Part shown: piece by piece, positions 1-7,729 of the stretch
Layout of the letters: every line of letters starts with the position of its first letter
Position numbering within the stretch: the stretch's first letter is position 1
Made by a program: the position numbers and the translations under genes
NCBI GenBank assembly: GCA_903872255.1
Contig: CAIQJW010000106.1
Coordinates: forward strand, 1 to 20,579
Source: an uncultured delta proteobacterium
Lineage (GTDB): Bacteria > Desulfobacterota > Syntrophorhabdia > Syntrophorhabdales > Syntrophorhabdaceae
DNA length: 20,579 nucleotides
Direction of reading: 5' to 3'
The notes under the pieces: generated by a model
Told to the model about the DNA's origin: nothing
Seen by the model: the letters and a program-made list of their open reading frames with translations, nothing else
Databases searched by the model: none

Positions 1-1136
1 AATTTGTGGAGTTCGACATGTCCTTCGGGATACCCTTTCCTGAGAGGATGGTAATTCTGAAAATCATTCACCACTATCGGCCGTCTCTGCCTGACAGCCT
101 CGCCCCAGAGCCCGGTTTTGTCGAGTTCGTACCGGGTTTGCGGATTCGTCACGGCACACTCCGGCATAACATTTTTCGACCAGGTATTGAGAACAAATTC
201 CTTGCACCCTTCATCATAATAATAGATATAACCGATCGTGCTTCCGGTAAGCTCGATCGCCTGCTCGAGGGCGTAATCGAGAAATTCCTGGATGCTTTCA
301 GAGGCATGCTGCAGTATATCAACAAGCCTTTTTAAGCGGGACGCATTGGCTGCCAGTTCTTCGCTTGCGCGCTTTCCCCCGGTGATATCATGAACAGTGC
401 CGTATAACCGGTGAACGTTATTGCCGGTGTCGTTGACGCACCGCGCCGAAGACCTTATCCAGCGTTCGTCCCCATTTTTGTTGAGTATTTTTATTTCACA
501 GTCACTGGTGGTGCCGGGTTCGAGATTCACGATGTTCCGCTCAAAAACAGTGATATGTTCCGGGTGGACCATAGGTTTCCAGCATCCCCAGCCAGCTATC
601 TCGTCGATGCTGTATCCTGTTATTTTCTCTGTCGCACCCGCTATCCAGTCGATTGAATATTCATGGCCGGGCGCTCTTGTGCATGAATAAACATAATCGG
701 CCATCATTTCGGAAATGTGTTTGTACCGGGTTTCGCTCTTTGTCAATTTCTGATGCGCCTCATGAAGTTTGAAAGCCATCGCAACGGAGGCGTTAATGAC
801 TGCTTCCCCGGAATCCTTTACCACGTATCCGTACGAAGTTATTTTTTCGGTTCTTTCGACAATGTCGGACTGGGTATAACTTGATAAGAAAAGTATCGGG
901 ACATCAATTTCCCTCAGAATTATTTCCGAGCATTCGGTGCCATCCATTTTCCCCTTGCCCAGATTAATATCCATCAGGATAATATCTATAGACCGGCGGT
1001 CTCTTATTATCTGGATGGCTTTTTCACCGGATGGTACGGTAATGACCTCGTAGCCGTACTTTTCAAGCCCCCCCTTTTGTGACATGGCGATCAGGGCTTC
1101 ATCTTCCACAAGAAGGATGACTTTTTTCTCTCTCAC
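1..1136 (-). CDS. REC-PAS-GAF signalling protein, N-terminal part (runs off the left edge)
   Basis: I translated this frame directly: it is open from a GTG at 1136 to the window edge (378 codons, no stop). Residues 1-120 form a receiver domain with the acidic pair E11/D12, phospho-acceptor D56 in LMDINLG, S86/S87 and K108. A PAS domain follows at about 138-255, ending in HDITGGKR. The start of a GAF domain follows at about 270 onward, with IGYIYYYDE and the segment around TGLWGEAVR. The rest, probably a histidine kinase or another output module, lies outside the window. The GTG is preceded by GAGGAG and begins just before the first beta strand of the receiver, so I prefer it to the internal ATG codons. 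It starts 40 bases after the stop of the upstream REC-PAS-PAS gene, so it is the last visible member of that operon. Its biochemical activity cannot be judged without the C-terminus. Confidence 0.85.
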   Translation of the reverse strand, partial: MREKKVILLVEDEALIAMSQKGGLEKYGYEVITVPSGEKAIQIIRDRRSIDIILMDINLGKGKMDGTECSEIILREIDVPILFLSSYTQSDIVERTEKITSYGYVVKDSGEAVINASVAMAFKLHEAHQKLTKSETRYKHISEMMADYVYSCTRAPGHEYSIDWIAGATEKITGYSIDEIAGWGCWKPMVHPEHITVFERNIVNLEPGTTSDCEIKILNKNGDERWIRSSARCVNDTGNNVHRLYGTVHDITGGKRASEELAANASRLKRLVDILQHASESIQEFLDYALEQAIELTGSTIGYIYYYDEGCKEFVLNTWSKNVMPECAVTNPQTRYELDKTGLWGEAVRQRRPIVVNDFQNYHPLRKGYPEGHVELHK

Positions 1137-1176
1137 CCGACACTCCTCGAGTCCGGATATCCGCGGATATGCCGGG

Positions 1177-2598
1177 TCACGATCTATCCCCGGCCTTCGC
1201 AACAATGTTTTCAGCCTGTTTGCGATCCGTAATCTCCTGGATCGTTCCCATGACACTTTCTTTGCCGGAGGCATCGTCATGGAAGAAAAACCCTTTATCG
1301 AGAACGTTTATATAATGACCGTCCTTGTGCCGCATCGCGTATTCCACCTGGAACGGGTCTTTGGTCCTGGCCGCGCCTTTTATTGCCCCGAGCACCCGGG
1401 GGAGGTCGTCGGGCTTGATAAGGCTTTTCCATTGCTCGAAATAATTGGATTCGATATCTTCGGCTCTATACCCCAGAACTTCGCCCAGGTTCCCGCTTAA
1501 GGTAACCGTGTTATCGTCCAATGTCATGTCATACACTATCTGCCGCGATGAACCGACAACCAGATCGTACCGTTTTTTCCAGGCGAGAGCTTCCTCTTCG
1601 GCACGTTTTCGCCCGGTTGTCTCGTGGGCGAAAACAACGACCCTCGATACATTGCCATTATCGTCGAGAACTGGCGAGCAGTATAACTCAAAATTCCTTC
1701 CATCCCGGACATCCTCAAAGTAAACCGTCTCGCCGGTCTTGACCACGCCGTCGATCTTGTCTTTTCTTCGTTGTGCCACCGCCGGCGGGAAATGGTCGTA
1801 AAGGCATGTCCCGACCAGGTCATCCACCTTTTTGCCGAGCCTCATCGCCCCGGTCACATTGGACAGAAGAACGGTCCCCTGACGATCTACCATGACAAGG
1901 CTTTCGTGGGTTGCATCGATCAGGGCCCTAAGCGTGCCTTCACTTCCGTATTCGACCGGTTCGCCTCGCGATGCGTCGGGTTTATCATCAAGTTCCGGGT
2001 GAGCTTTATAAAAATCCGGATATAATTTTTTTGCACATTCCGGGCATATGCCATGACTGAATTGAGCGTCGGTACGCTCCCTGACGTATGCCTCGACCTG
2101 TTTCCAATACCCCTTATCGTCGCGTATCCTTTTACAGCTTGCACATATAGGAACAATACCGCGCAGTGTTTTCACATGGTTGAGCGCATCGCGCAATTCG
2201 GCCAGATTGGCGGCGAGCTTGTCCTGCATCTCTGCCATTCGCCTGCCGACCTCTATCCTGGCCCTTAATTCACCGGGGTCGAAAGGTTTGGACAGGTAAT
2301 CATTGGCCCCGGCATTAAGCCCTTCGATGATATCGGTCTTTTCTGTCTTTGTCGTCAATATAATAAGATACGGCGGATTGCCGCTCTGATCGGCACGAAT
2401 GTTCCGAACAATGTCAAGCCCGTCCATCTTGGGCATCATCCAGTCAAGTATGGCAAGCTTCGGCGCATCAGGCCCTTTCAATATTGCGAGGGCTTCAAGG
2501 CCATCAACTGCCTGTACTACCTCATGCCCCGCTTTTTTTAATACCGCGTCGAGCAATACGCGGGAAGTGAGATCGTCTTCGGCGATCAGGATTCGCAT
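1177..2598 (-). CDS. Response regulator with Cys4 linker and two PAS domains
   Basis: The protein has 473 residues. Its receiver domain (1-122) carries D8/D9, phospho-acceptor D52 in LDWMMPKMDG, T82/T83 and K104 in SKPF. A short coiled linker leads into a conserved motif (about 147-194) with C152/C155 and C185/C188 around GIVPICASC and HGICPEC. This motif recurs in many bacterial REC and PAS proteins and probably binds a metal, although its role is not established. Two PAS domains follow (about 222-332, ending ETTGRKRAEE, and 340-462, ending EITDRKQAE). No kinase, GGDEF, EAL or DNA-binding domain follows, so output must pass through a partner. The gene starts 16 bases after the CheY-like gene with a GGGGGA ribosome-binding site. 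It probably receives phosphate from the hybrid kinase of the same operon (inference). Confidence 0.9.
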   Translation of the reverse strand: MRILIAEDDLTSRVLLDAVLKKAGHEVVQAVDGLEALAILKGPDAPKLAILDWMMPKMDGLDIVRNIRADQSGNPPYLIILTTKTEKTDIIEGLNAGANDYLSKPFDPGELRARIEVGRRMAEMQDKLAANLAELRDALNHVKTLRGIVPICASCKRIRDDKGYWKQVEAYVRERTDAQFSHGICPECAKKLYPDFYKAHPELDDKPDASRGEPVEYGSEGTLRALIDATHESLVMVDRQGTVLLSNVTGAMRLGKKVDDLVGTCLYDHFPPAVAQRRKDKIDGVVKTGETVYFEDVRDGRNFELYCSPVLDDNGNVSRVVVFAHETTGRKRAEEEALAWKKRYDLVVGSSRQIVYDMTLDDNTVTLSGNLGEVLGYRAEDIESNYFEQWKSLIKPDDLPRVLGAIKGAARTKDPFQVEYAMRHKDGHYINVLDKGFFFHDDASGKESVMGTIQEITDRKQAENIVAKAGDRS

Positions 2599-2614
2599 CT
2601 ATATCATCCCCCTG

Positions 2615-3010
2615 TTACCAGATCAGGTTCAGCCTGTGCAATTCCTCCAGCAGCTTTGGCTTTTGGATCGGTTTTACGAGAAAAGCATCACATTTCCCGC
2701 GTATTGCTTCAACGACGTTTTCCTTATCAGCCAGCGCCGTTGTCATGATTATTTTGACCCAGCGGGATATTGCCAATCCTTTGGCTTCCTCCATGGCGCG
2801 TATTTCTTTCAGCGCCTCCTGGCCGTCCATCTCCGGCATCATGATGTCGAGGCAGATCAGATCATAGGGTTCCCCCGATTGGTCCGCCAGCTTCACTGCT
2901 TCAAGCGCCTCTTTTCCATTGAATGCCGTATGGACGGGGCCATATTTTTTCAGGAGCTCCTGGAGAAGGAGACGGTTTGCAAAATCATCCTCGGCTATCA
3001 GTGTTTTCAT
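2615..3010 (-). CDS. Single-domain response regulator (CheY/Spo0F-like)
   Basis: This 131-residue protein is a receiver domain and nothing else. The acidic pocket is D8/D9, the phospho-acceptor is D55 in LDIMMPEMDG, the switch residue is T90/T91 and the conserved lysine is K113 in LVKPIQKP. All key residues are present, so it should be phosphorylatable. Such stand-alone receivers act either as shuttles in multistep phosphorelays or as effectors that bind a partner protein. The start ATG lies 7 bases beyond the stop of the hybrid kinase, with a GAGGGT ribosome-binding site inside the end of that gene, so the two are almost certainly co-transcribed. The nearest likely donor is that kinase. No HPt domain is visible in the window. 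Confidence 0.92.
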   Translation of the reverse strand: MKTLIAEDDFANRLLLQELLKKYGPVHTAFNGKEALEAVKLADQSGEPYDLICLDIMMPEMDGQEALKEIRAMEEAKGLAISRWVKIIMTTALADKENVVEAIRGKCDAFLVKPIQKPKLLEELHRLNLIW

Positions 3011-3017
3011 AGTTTTT

Positions 3018-4961
3018 TCAACCCTCTTTACCGGGGAGAACAGGTTGCGGAAAAGCCGCCGGGTGATCGAGCAATGCCCGAACCGCCGTCAAAAGTTGTT
3101 CGATAGTAAAAGGTTTTTGAATAAAACCGGCCTGATCGTCCATGAGAAATTCCTTAACGAGAGATTCCTTGTCGTGTCCGCTCATAAAAAGTACTTTGAT
3201 ATTCTGGTTTATTCGTTTCATTTTATCGAGGACAACCTGCCCATTTGCTTTCGGCATAACGACATCGAGGATCACAAGCCGAAAATCTCCATCATAATGC
3301 CTGAATTGTTTCAGGGCTTCATCTCCATCGTGTGCGGTTACGACCACGTAACCTTGACTTTTCAACCCTGTCTCGACAAAATCGCAAACCAGTGATTCAT
3401 CCTCTGCGAGAAGTATCTTTTCACTCCCGGTACGGGGTAATTTTGTCCGGGTAACCGAGGCTGCCCGATCCACGGCCTGGGTGGGCGGGAAATACACCTC
3501 GAAGGATGTCCTCAGCCCCGGTTCGCTTTGCAGGGTTATGAAGCCTTCATGCTGTTTTATTATACGATAGATTATCGAAAGACCAAGCCCGGTACCTTTT
3601 CCGACTTTCTTGGTGGTAAAGAACGGATCAAATATTTTGTCTCTTATGGCGCTGTCGACCCCAGTCCCTGTGTCCGAAACTGTCAGGCGCACAAAATTTC
3701 CGGATTGGCCAAATTCCGCGTAATGATCGCTTTGAGTGTCGAGCATGCAGCGGCTTGTCGAAATGTGTATGGTACCGCCATCCGGCATGGCATCACGGGC
3801 ATTTGTGGCGAGGTTCATGATGACCTGCTCCAGTTGGTCCTGGTTCGCCAGGATGTTAAGTTTCTCTTCACATAATTCGATGTCTAACAGGATATCATCC
3901 CGCAACAGCCTTCCGAGGAACGCCTGGAACGTGCGTATGACCTGGTTGATATCCACGGGTGCCCGGTTTACGTTCTGTTTTCTGCTGAACACGAGGAGCC
4001 CCTTGGTTAGATTTGTCGCTTTCTCGCAGGCGCCGGCTATCTGATCAGCGTAAGCCTTTACTGTCGGATCGGTTATCTTCAGTTTGAGCAGGCCCGCATA
4101 TCCTGAAATTGTGGTGAGAATATTGTTGAAATCATGCGCTATACCGGAGGCCAGCGTTCCGATAGCTTCTATTTTCTGCGTATGCCGCAGTTGCGCCTCA
4201 AGCAGTCTTTCTTCCGTAACATCCCGGACGCTGCCCTGATAGCCTGAGCCATGGCCATCTATATCTTGTAATTCGACTGCGTTCACAAGACATTCCAAAA
4301 GTTTCCCGTCCCTTCGTTTGAGTTTCATTGGAAAATCTTTTACGGAACCTTCAAGATGCAGGTGCCCGATAAGTCTATCGGCATCGGCCGTATCATGGCA
4401 GAGATCAACGATGTTGATACCGGCCATTTCTTCGCTAGGATATAAAAAAGCATCAAGAAATGATCTGTTGTATTCCACTATGACCGCGTTATTGTCCGTG
4501 ATGAAGATCGAGTCCTTCGAATTCTCGAACAATGTATGGTACTTTTTCTCGCTCTGTCTCAAAAGCATCGCTGTTTTATGACGATAAACAGCCATTTCGA
4601 TCGTTGTATGAAGTTCGCGATCATTGAACGGTTTGAGGATATAACCGAACGGTTCCGTGATCTTCGCCCTCTCGAGAGTTGTTTCGTCGGCGAATGCCGT
4701 CAGATATACCACGGGAACATCGTAATGGCCCTTGATCATTTCTGCTGCTTCAATGCCGTCCATATCCCCCTTAAGTCTTATGTCCATCAGGATGAGATCG
4801 GGTTTCATCTCACGGGCCTTATCAAATGCGGCAGCGCCTGTGTGTACTATTGCGGCTACTTTATATCCGAGATTTGTGACGCTGCGTTCGATATCCTTCG
4901 CAACGATCCGTTCATCTTCAACGATGAGAATATTTATCATTCCCTTCACCTTGCTTTTCAT
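3018..4961 (-). CDS. Hybrid histidine kinase, REC-PAS-HisKA-HATPase-REC
   Basis: This 647-residue cytosolic kinase has no membrane segment. The N-terminal receiver (about 8-125) has E15/D16, D60 and K110. A PAS domain (about 138-252) ends in RDVTEERLL. The HisKA domain has the H-box GIAHDFNN with phospho-acceptor H276. The ATPase domain has the N-box N387 (NLATNARDAM), the G1 box D430-TGTG, an F-box region around FDPFFTT and the G2 box GTGLGL at 456-461. A C-terminal receiver (about 515-632) carries phospho-acceptor D566 and K616. All catalytic residues are intact, and this is the only complete transmitter in the operon. The start codon is one base beyond the stop of the upstream kinase remnant. 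A second in-frame ATG at codon 8 has a better ribosome-binding site (AAGGTG) and may be the true start. Receivers at both ends suggest it integrates an incoming phosphoryl signal and passes it on through D566 (inference). Confidence 0.93.
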   Translation of the reverse strand: MKSKVKGMINILIVEDERIVAKDIERSVTNLGYKVAAIVHTGAAAFDKAREMKPDLILMDIRLKGDMDGIEAAEMIKGHYDVPVVYLTAFADETTLERAKITEPFGYILKPFNDRELHTTIEMAVYRHKTAMLLRQSEKKYHTLFENSKDSIFITDNNAVIVEYNRSFLDAFLYPSEEMAGINIVDLCHDTADADRLIGHLHLEGSVKDFPMKLKRRDGKLLECLVNAVELQDIDGHGSGYQGSVRDVTEERLLEAQLRHTQKIEAIGTLASGIAHDFNNILTTISGYAGLLKLKITDPTVKAYADQIAGACEKATNLTKGLLVFSRKQNVNRAPVDINQVIRTFQAFLGRLLRDDILLDIELCEEKLNILANQDQLEQVIMNLATNARDAMPDGGTIHISTSRCMLDTQSDHYAEFGQSGNFVRLTVSDTGTGVDSAIRDKIFDPFFTTKKVGKGTGLGLSIIYRIIKQHEGFITLQSEPGLRTSFEVYFPPTQAVDRAASVTRTKLPRTGSEKILLAEDESLVCDFVETGLKSQGYVVVTAHDGDEALKQFRHYDGDFRLVILDVVMPKANGQVVLDKMKRINQNIKVLFMSGHDKESLVKEFLMDDQAGFIQKPFTIEQLLTAVRALLDHPAAFPQPVLPGKEG

Positions 4962-4962
4962 G

Positions 4963-5643
4963 TCAGGCGCCTCGCATGGTCATGGTGATGCACGTTTCAT
5001 CGTTCTTCAGGATTTTAATACGGCCCTCGAGTTGTTCGATAAGTGTCATAACGAGCTGCAGCTCCAACGATTCAATATTTTTAATGTTCAGGCCCTCAGG
5101 GAAACATAGTTCCGTGCCATCAGCCTCCCCATTATGTCGCGAAAAAGGCGCCGTGTACACAATGATACTATGGTACACGCCGTATGTATAGGGTATTATG
5201 GTATCCGGATTGAGGGCGATATCCGCAATTTCCTGCTCGATCTTTGCCTGGGAATTATCCGCACCGTAACTGATGCAGAGATCACTGATGAGACTGGCTA
5301 TGTAATCCGCAATGTTGATCTCCGCCAGGTTTTTCGATTGATACAGCTTGTCGTGTATAAGGGACATTGACCGGATACGGTTCTGGCTCTCCCTGAAAAT
5401 TTCAAGCGTCTTTTTGTCTGTTATATGTGCGGCCTGCAGGCTATACATGCTGGATATCACCTGAAGGTTATTTTTTACGCGATGATGTATCCCCCTGAGC
5501 AATACTTCTTTTTCCCTGAGGGCCGCCATGGTTTGTGACTCAGCCTGCCTTCGCTCCGTGATATCATAAACAACCATGATGACGCAGTTCCTCCCGTCCA
5601 GAACGAAGGGGCTTACAAGGAATTTATTATAATATTTTGCCAT
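4963..5643 (-). CDS. Eroded HisKA_2-type sensor histidine kinase (possible pseudokinase or pseudogene)
   Basis: The ATG at 5643 has AGGGA nine bases upstream. A TTG at 5652 is also in frame, and a TAG at 5656-5658 closes the frame. Numbering here starts at that TTG. The protein begins inside a PAS domain: only its last strands remain (about 8-38, ending VVYDITERRQAE). A good HisKA_2 dimerisation/phosphorylation segment follows, LLRGIHHRVKNNLQ, with likely phospho-acceptor H57. The ATPase domain then fails. After LNPDTIIP the usual N-box (the INELVSNS-type segment) is absent. The span to the FPEGL motif is about 15-20 residues shorter than in typical family members, and the G2 glycine is replaced in SLELQLV. 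No other frame restores the N-box. It therefore looks unable to bind ATP. Its stop lies one base before the hybrid kinase ATG, so it may persist for translational coupling or as a dimerising partner, or it may simply be decaying. Confidence 0.7.
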   Translation of the reverse strand: MAKYYNKFLVSPFVLDGRNCVIMVVYDITERRQAESQTMAALREKEVLLRGIHHRVKNNLQVISSMYSLQAAHITDKKTLEIFRESQNRIRSMSLIHDKLYQSKNLAEINIADYIASLISDLCISYGADNSQAKIEQEIADIALNPDTIIPYTYGVYHSIIVYTAPFSRHNGEADGTELCFPEGLNIKNIESLELQLVMTLIEQLEGRIKILKNDETCITMTMRGA

Positions 5644-6128
5644 GAAACACAATCCCTATTTATCTTCGATGACCGGCATAAACGTTCCCGGGCGGAATTA
5701 TCGGGCATTAAGATCAGCTTGGACATATGCATGATAATTTTTTAGGTGAGGACGAAGTCCCTCCTCGGAAATTATAGAGCGATGGGGGGGGTGCAGAAGA
5801 GTTTTTCATCTCCCGCTGTTCTTTCTTCTGCAGGAAACTTTTTAAGAGAACCGATGGTCTCCTGCGAAGACATCTCCGGAAGGGCTTCGTTGTGAGGGGC
5901 CAAGCTAAACATGATGTACGATCTCACATTCTTCTCTTTATATCTGTGCTCGCCGCTGTCTGACAGATTTATTGAAGCAAAAACGATGCCAATGTTATAT
6001 TTTTTTCTAAATTCCTGATATAATGGGAATAATGTAGTTCGGGACTTTCTACGGATGCGGATCACATGGCACAATAACGTATTATCAGCAATACAGAAAA
6101 ATGAAAGATCGTAGAAATGCTGATGTTT
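5644..6128. other. Gene-poor intergenic region between signalling operon and patatin gene
   Basis: I see no convincing gene in these bases. The longest frame is a minus-strand open stretch of 100 codons (5772-6074). It begins with TTG, lacks a ribosome-binding site, is AT-rich and resembles nothing I recognise. A perfect minus-strand TATAAT hexamer (5771-5776) lies about 130 bases upstream of the kinase-remnant ATG but has no good -35 box. It is followed on the minus strand by an imperfect hairpin (about 5745-5765, GAGGGAC paired with GTCCTC). This could be the promoter and leader of the signalling operon. No PAS-coding remnant is recognisable upstream of the truncated kinase in any minus frame I checked. 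Confidence 0.4.
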
Positions 6129-7001
6129 TTACGGTTTTCCCACCAGGGCCTTGATCTTTGGCATGGCCTTTTCGGCCGATTTTATGCCCTCTTCCATCAG
6201 GGCCTTTTTCTGTGTGAAATCGAACATGGATATGCCCTTGGTGTCGGGTTCAAGTATGACATCGGCATGGGTCAATTTGGTCTTCGAGTTGACGTGCATC
6301 ATGATCGCGATGGATTGTGCGATGACATCTATGACCGAATTTATGTTCGTGTCGCGAATATCCCTCTGGAGATTAACGGCGATGATGACATCGGCCCCCT
6401 TTGCCCGGGCAACCTCGCAGGCTATATTATTTGTTACACCGCCATCAACCAGGGTCCTATTCCCAAAATTAACAGGGACAAAGATGCCGGGGATTGCCGA
6501 TGAGGCGTGTATAGCCTTTGCCAGAGAGCCCTTTTCCAGCGTGACCGTCTCGCCCGTGTTGAGATCGGTCGCTACGGGATAAAATGGTATCTTTGTGGCT
6601 TCCACCGTTTTGACCTTTGCATTTTGTTCGACAAAGGATTCGAGCCTGGTCCCCTGAACGGGCCCCATTTTTGACGATACCACGGAAAAATCGAGTATAT
6701 CGCCCCGATTGATCTTGAAGGCGGCCCATTCGAGCTGGAAACTATCGGGGTTTGCTGCATATAGCCCGCCGATGAGGCTGCCGACGCTGGTCCCGATGAT
6801 CATGTGGATCGGGATCTTTTCTTTCTCAAGCGCGCGGATAACGCCGACATGGGCAAAGCCTTTTGCGGAGCCGCCGCCGAGAACAAGGGCCACTTTCGGC
6901 TCGGTCTTTTTGGATTGAGGCAGGGTTTCGCAGGAGCATATCAGGAGAAGGACAACAAAGAATAGCGCGGATCTTTTAATAACCGCCTCTCTTCCCGACA
7001 A
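6129..7001 (-). CDS. Patatin-like phospholipase, predicted lipoprotein (RssA-like)
   Basis: Patatin-family serine acyl hydrolases cleave acyl esters of phospholipids with a Ser-Asp dyad. Seen here, numbered from the TTG at 7001 (290 residues): a hydrophobic signal segment (about 11-22) ending in the lipobox ICSC, with C24 as the lipidated residue. The oxyanion-hole motif GGGSAKG follows at 42-48, the nucleophile S72 in GTSVG, and the catalytic aspartate D187 in VDGGVTNN. The protein is therefore probably anchored in an envelope membrane. No ATG lies near the signal peptide. The TTG at 7001 overlaps the end of the preceding hydrolase gene by 26 bases. A better-spaced AGAGAGG sits five bases before an ATT at 6980, which would give a textbook lipoprotein N-terminus beginning Met-Lys-Arg. 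The frame stays open further upstream, but that part is a shadow of the neighbouring hydrolase. Family assignment is firm; the start is not. Confidence 0.87.
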   Translation of the reverse strand: MSGREAVIKRSALFFVVLLLICSCETLPQSKKTEPKVALVLGGGSAKGFAHVGVIRALEKEKIPIHMIIGTSVGSLIGGLYAANPDSFQLEWAAFKINRGDILDFSVVSSKMGPVQGTRLESFVEQNAKVKTVEATKIPFYPVATDLNTGETVTLEKGSLAKAIHASSAIPGIFVPVNFGNRTLVDGGVTNNIACEVARAKGADVIIAVNLQRDIRDTNINSVIDVIAQSIAIMMHVNSKTKLTHADVILEPDTKGISMFDFTQKKALMEEGIKSAEKAMPKIKALVGKP

Positions 7002-7620
7002 ACGGGTTGTGTTCCTTCTCCCTGCCGATAGTGCTGCGCGTGGAGTCGCCATAGTTGTGCCCGGGGGCGACGACCGTATCATCGGGGAGAACGAAGAGTT
7101 TTTTCTGTACGGATTCGAGCAGGGTTTCCCACGATCCGCCGTCGAGATCTGTCCTGCCGACGCTTCCGACAAAAAGCGTGTCCCCCGTAAAGACCATCCC
7201 CGCATGATACAGGGATATGCTTCCCGGTGAATGGCCCGGTGTGTGGATAACCTGCAATGATGTATTCCCGATGGCGATCGTGTCCCCGTCGCGGACGGTC
7301 CTGTCCGCAGGCGGCGAAGGCTCCCCGCCGAACATCTGGAAGGAATGGGCCGATTGGTTGACAAGGGCCCGGGACTCGATCTCGTGGATAATGATCTCAG
7401 CCCCGGTCAGCTCCTTCATTTTCTTGTTACCCACGATGTGGTCGATATGGCAGTGCGTGTTAACGATGTACTTAATGGTGTAACCCCGTGATGCGGCCTC
7501 ATCGCAGATACGTTTACAATCTGCGGCCGGGTCTATCACCAGGGCTTCATTCGTTTCCTTGCAGGCGACGATATATGCAAAAATGGCGAAGCCGCCTACT
7601 TCCATTTGTTTGACGAACAT
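6976..7620 (-). CDS. MBL-fold metallohydrolase, glyoxalase II-like
   Basis: The protein has 214 residues and is a compact metallo-beta-lactamase fold enzyme of the hydroxyacylglutathione-hydrolase-like subgroup. Visible metal ligands are H56, H58, D60 and H61 in THCHIDH, then H130 in HTPGHSPGS, D147 in FTGDTLF and H188 in APGHNYG. The C-terminal STIGREKEHNPF signature is typical of small glyoxalase-II-like proteins that lack the long glutathione-binding C-terminal domain. The natural substrate is unknown and could be a thioester or persulfide. The ATG at 7620 is fixed by a strong AAGGAGG (7626-7632) six bases upstream, although the frame is open further back. It is the first gene of a two-gene unit with the overlapping patatin gene and is read away from the thymidylate synthase gene. 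Confidence 0.92.
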   Translation of the reverse strand: MFVKQMEVGGFAIFAYIVACKETNEALVIDPAADCKRICDEAASRGYTIKYIVNTHCHIDHIVGNKKMKELTGAEIIIHEIESRALVNQSAHSFQMFGGEPSPPADRTVRDGDTIAIGNTSLQVIHTPGHSPGSISLYHAGMVFTGDTLFVGSVGRTDLDGGSWETLLESVQKKLFVLPDDTVVAPGHNYGDSTRSTIGREKEHNPFVGKRGGY

Positions 7621-7647
7621 GAGATCCTCCTTTAGAACGGCGCTTAA

Positions 7648-7676
7648 ATTTAATACTTTTTGGTGCCGTTTTTCAA
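7648..7676 (-). promoter_or_regulatory. Putative sigma70-type promoter of the MBL hydrolase/patatin pair
   Basis: On the minus strand TTGAAA (7671-7676) is followed after 17 bases by TTAAAT (7648-7653). An overlapping TATTAA at 7650-7655 would give a 15-base spacer. It lies about 30 bases upstream of the hydrolase ATG in an AT-rich divergent spacer. The match to consensus is partial and the call is by eye. Confidence 0.4.
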
Positions 7677-7729
7677 TTTTTTTGGTAAGATTGAGCTTTG
7701 AGCAAGCCGGAGTACGAACAGGAGGAAAA

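Noticed and set aside
6..690. Several plus-strand open frames of 80-110 codons
   Set aside because: They lie antisense to the clearly coding REC-PAS-GAF gene, whose receiver, PAS and GAF motifs read without interruption on the minus strand.
2399..3395. Long plus-strand open frames (158-235 codons)
   Set aside because: They are antisense to receiver domains with complete active sites; long antisense frames are expected in GC-biased codons. No ribosome-binding site or known motif.
5772..6074. Minus-strand 100-codon open frame in the gene-poor region
   Set aside because: It starts with TTG without a ribosome-binding site, is AT-rich, has no recognisable domain and ends in the candidate TATAAT. 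I describe it within the intergenic entry and do not call it a gene.
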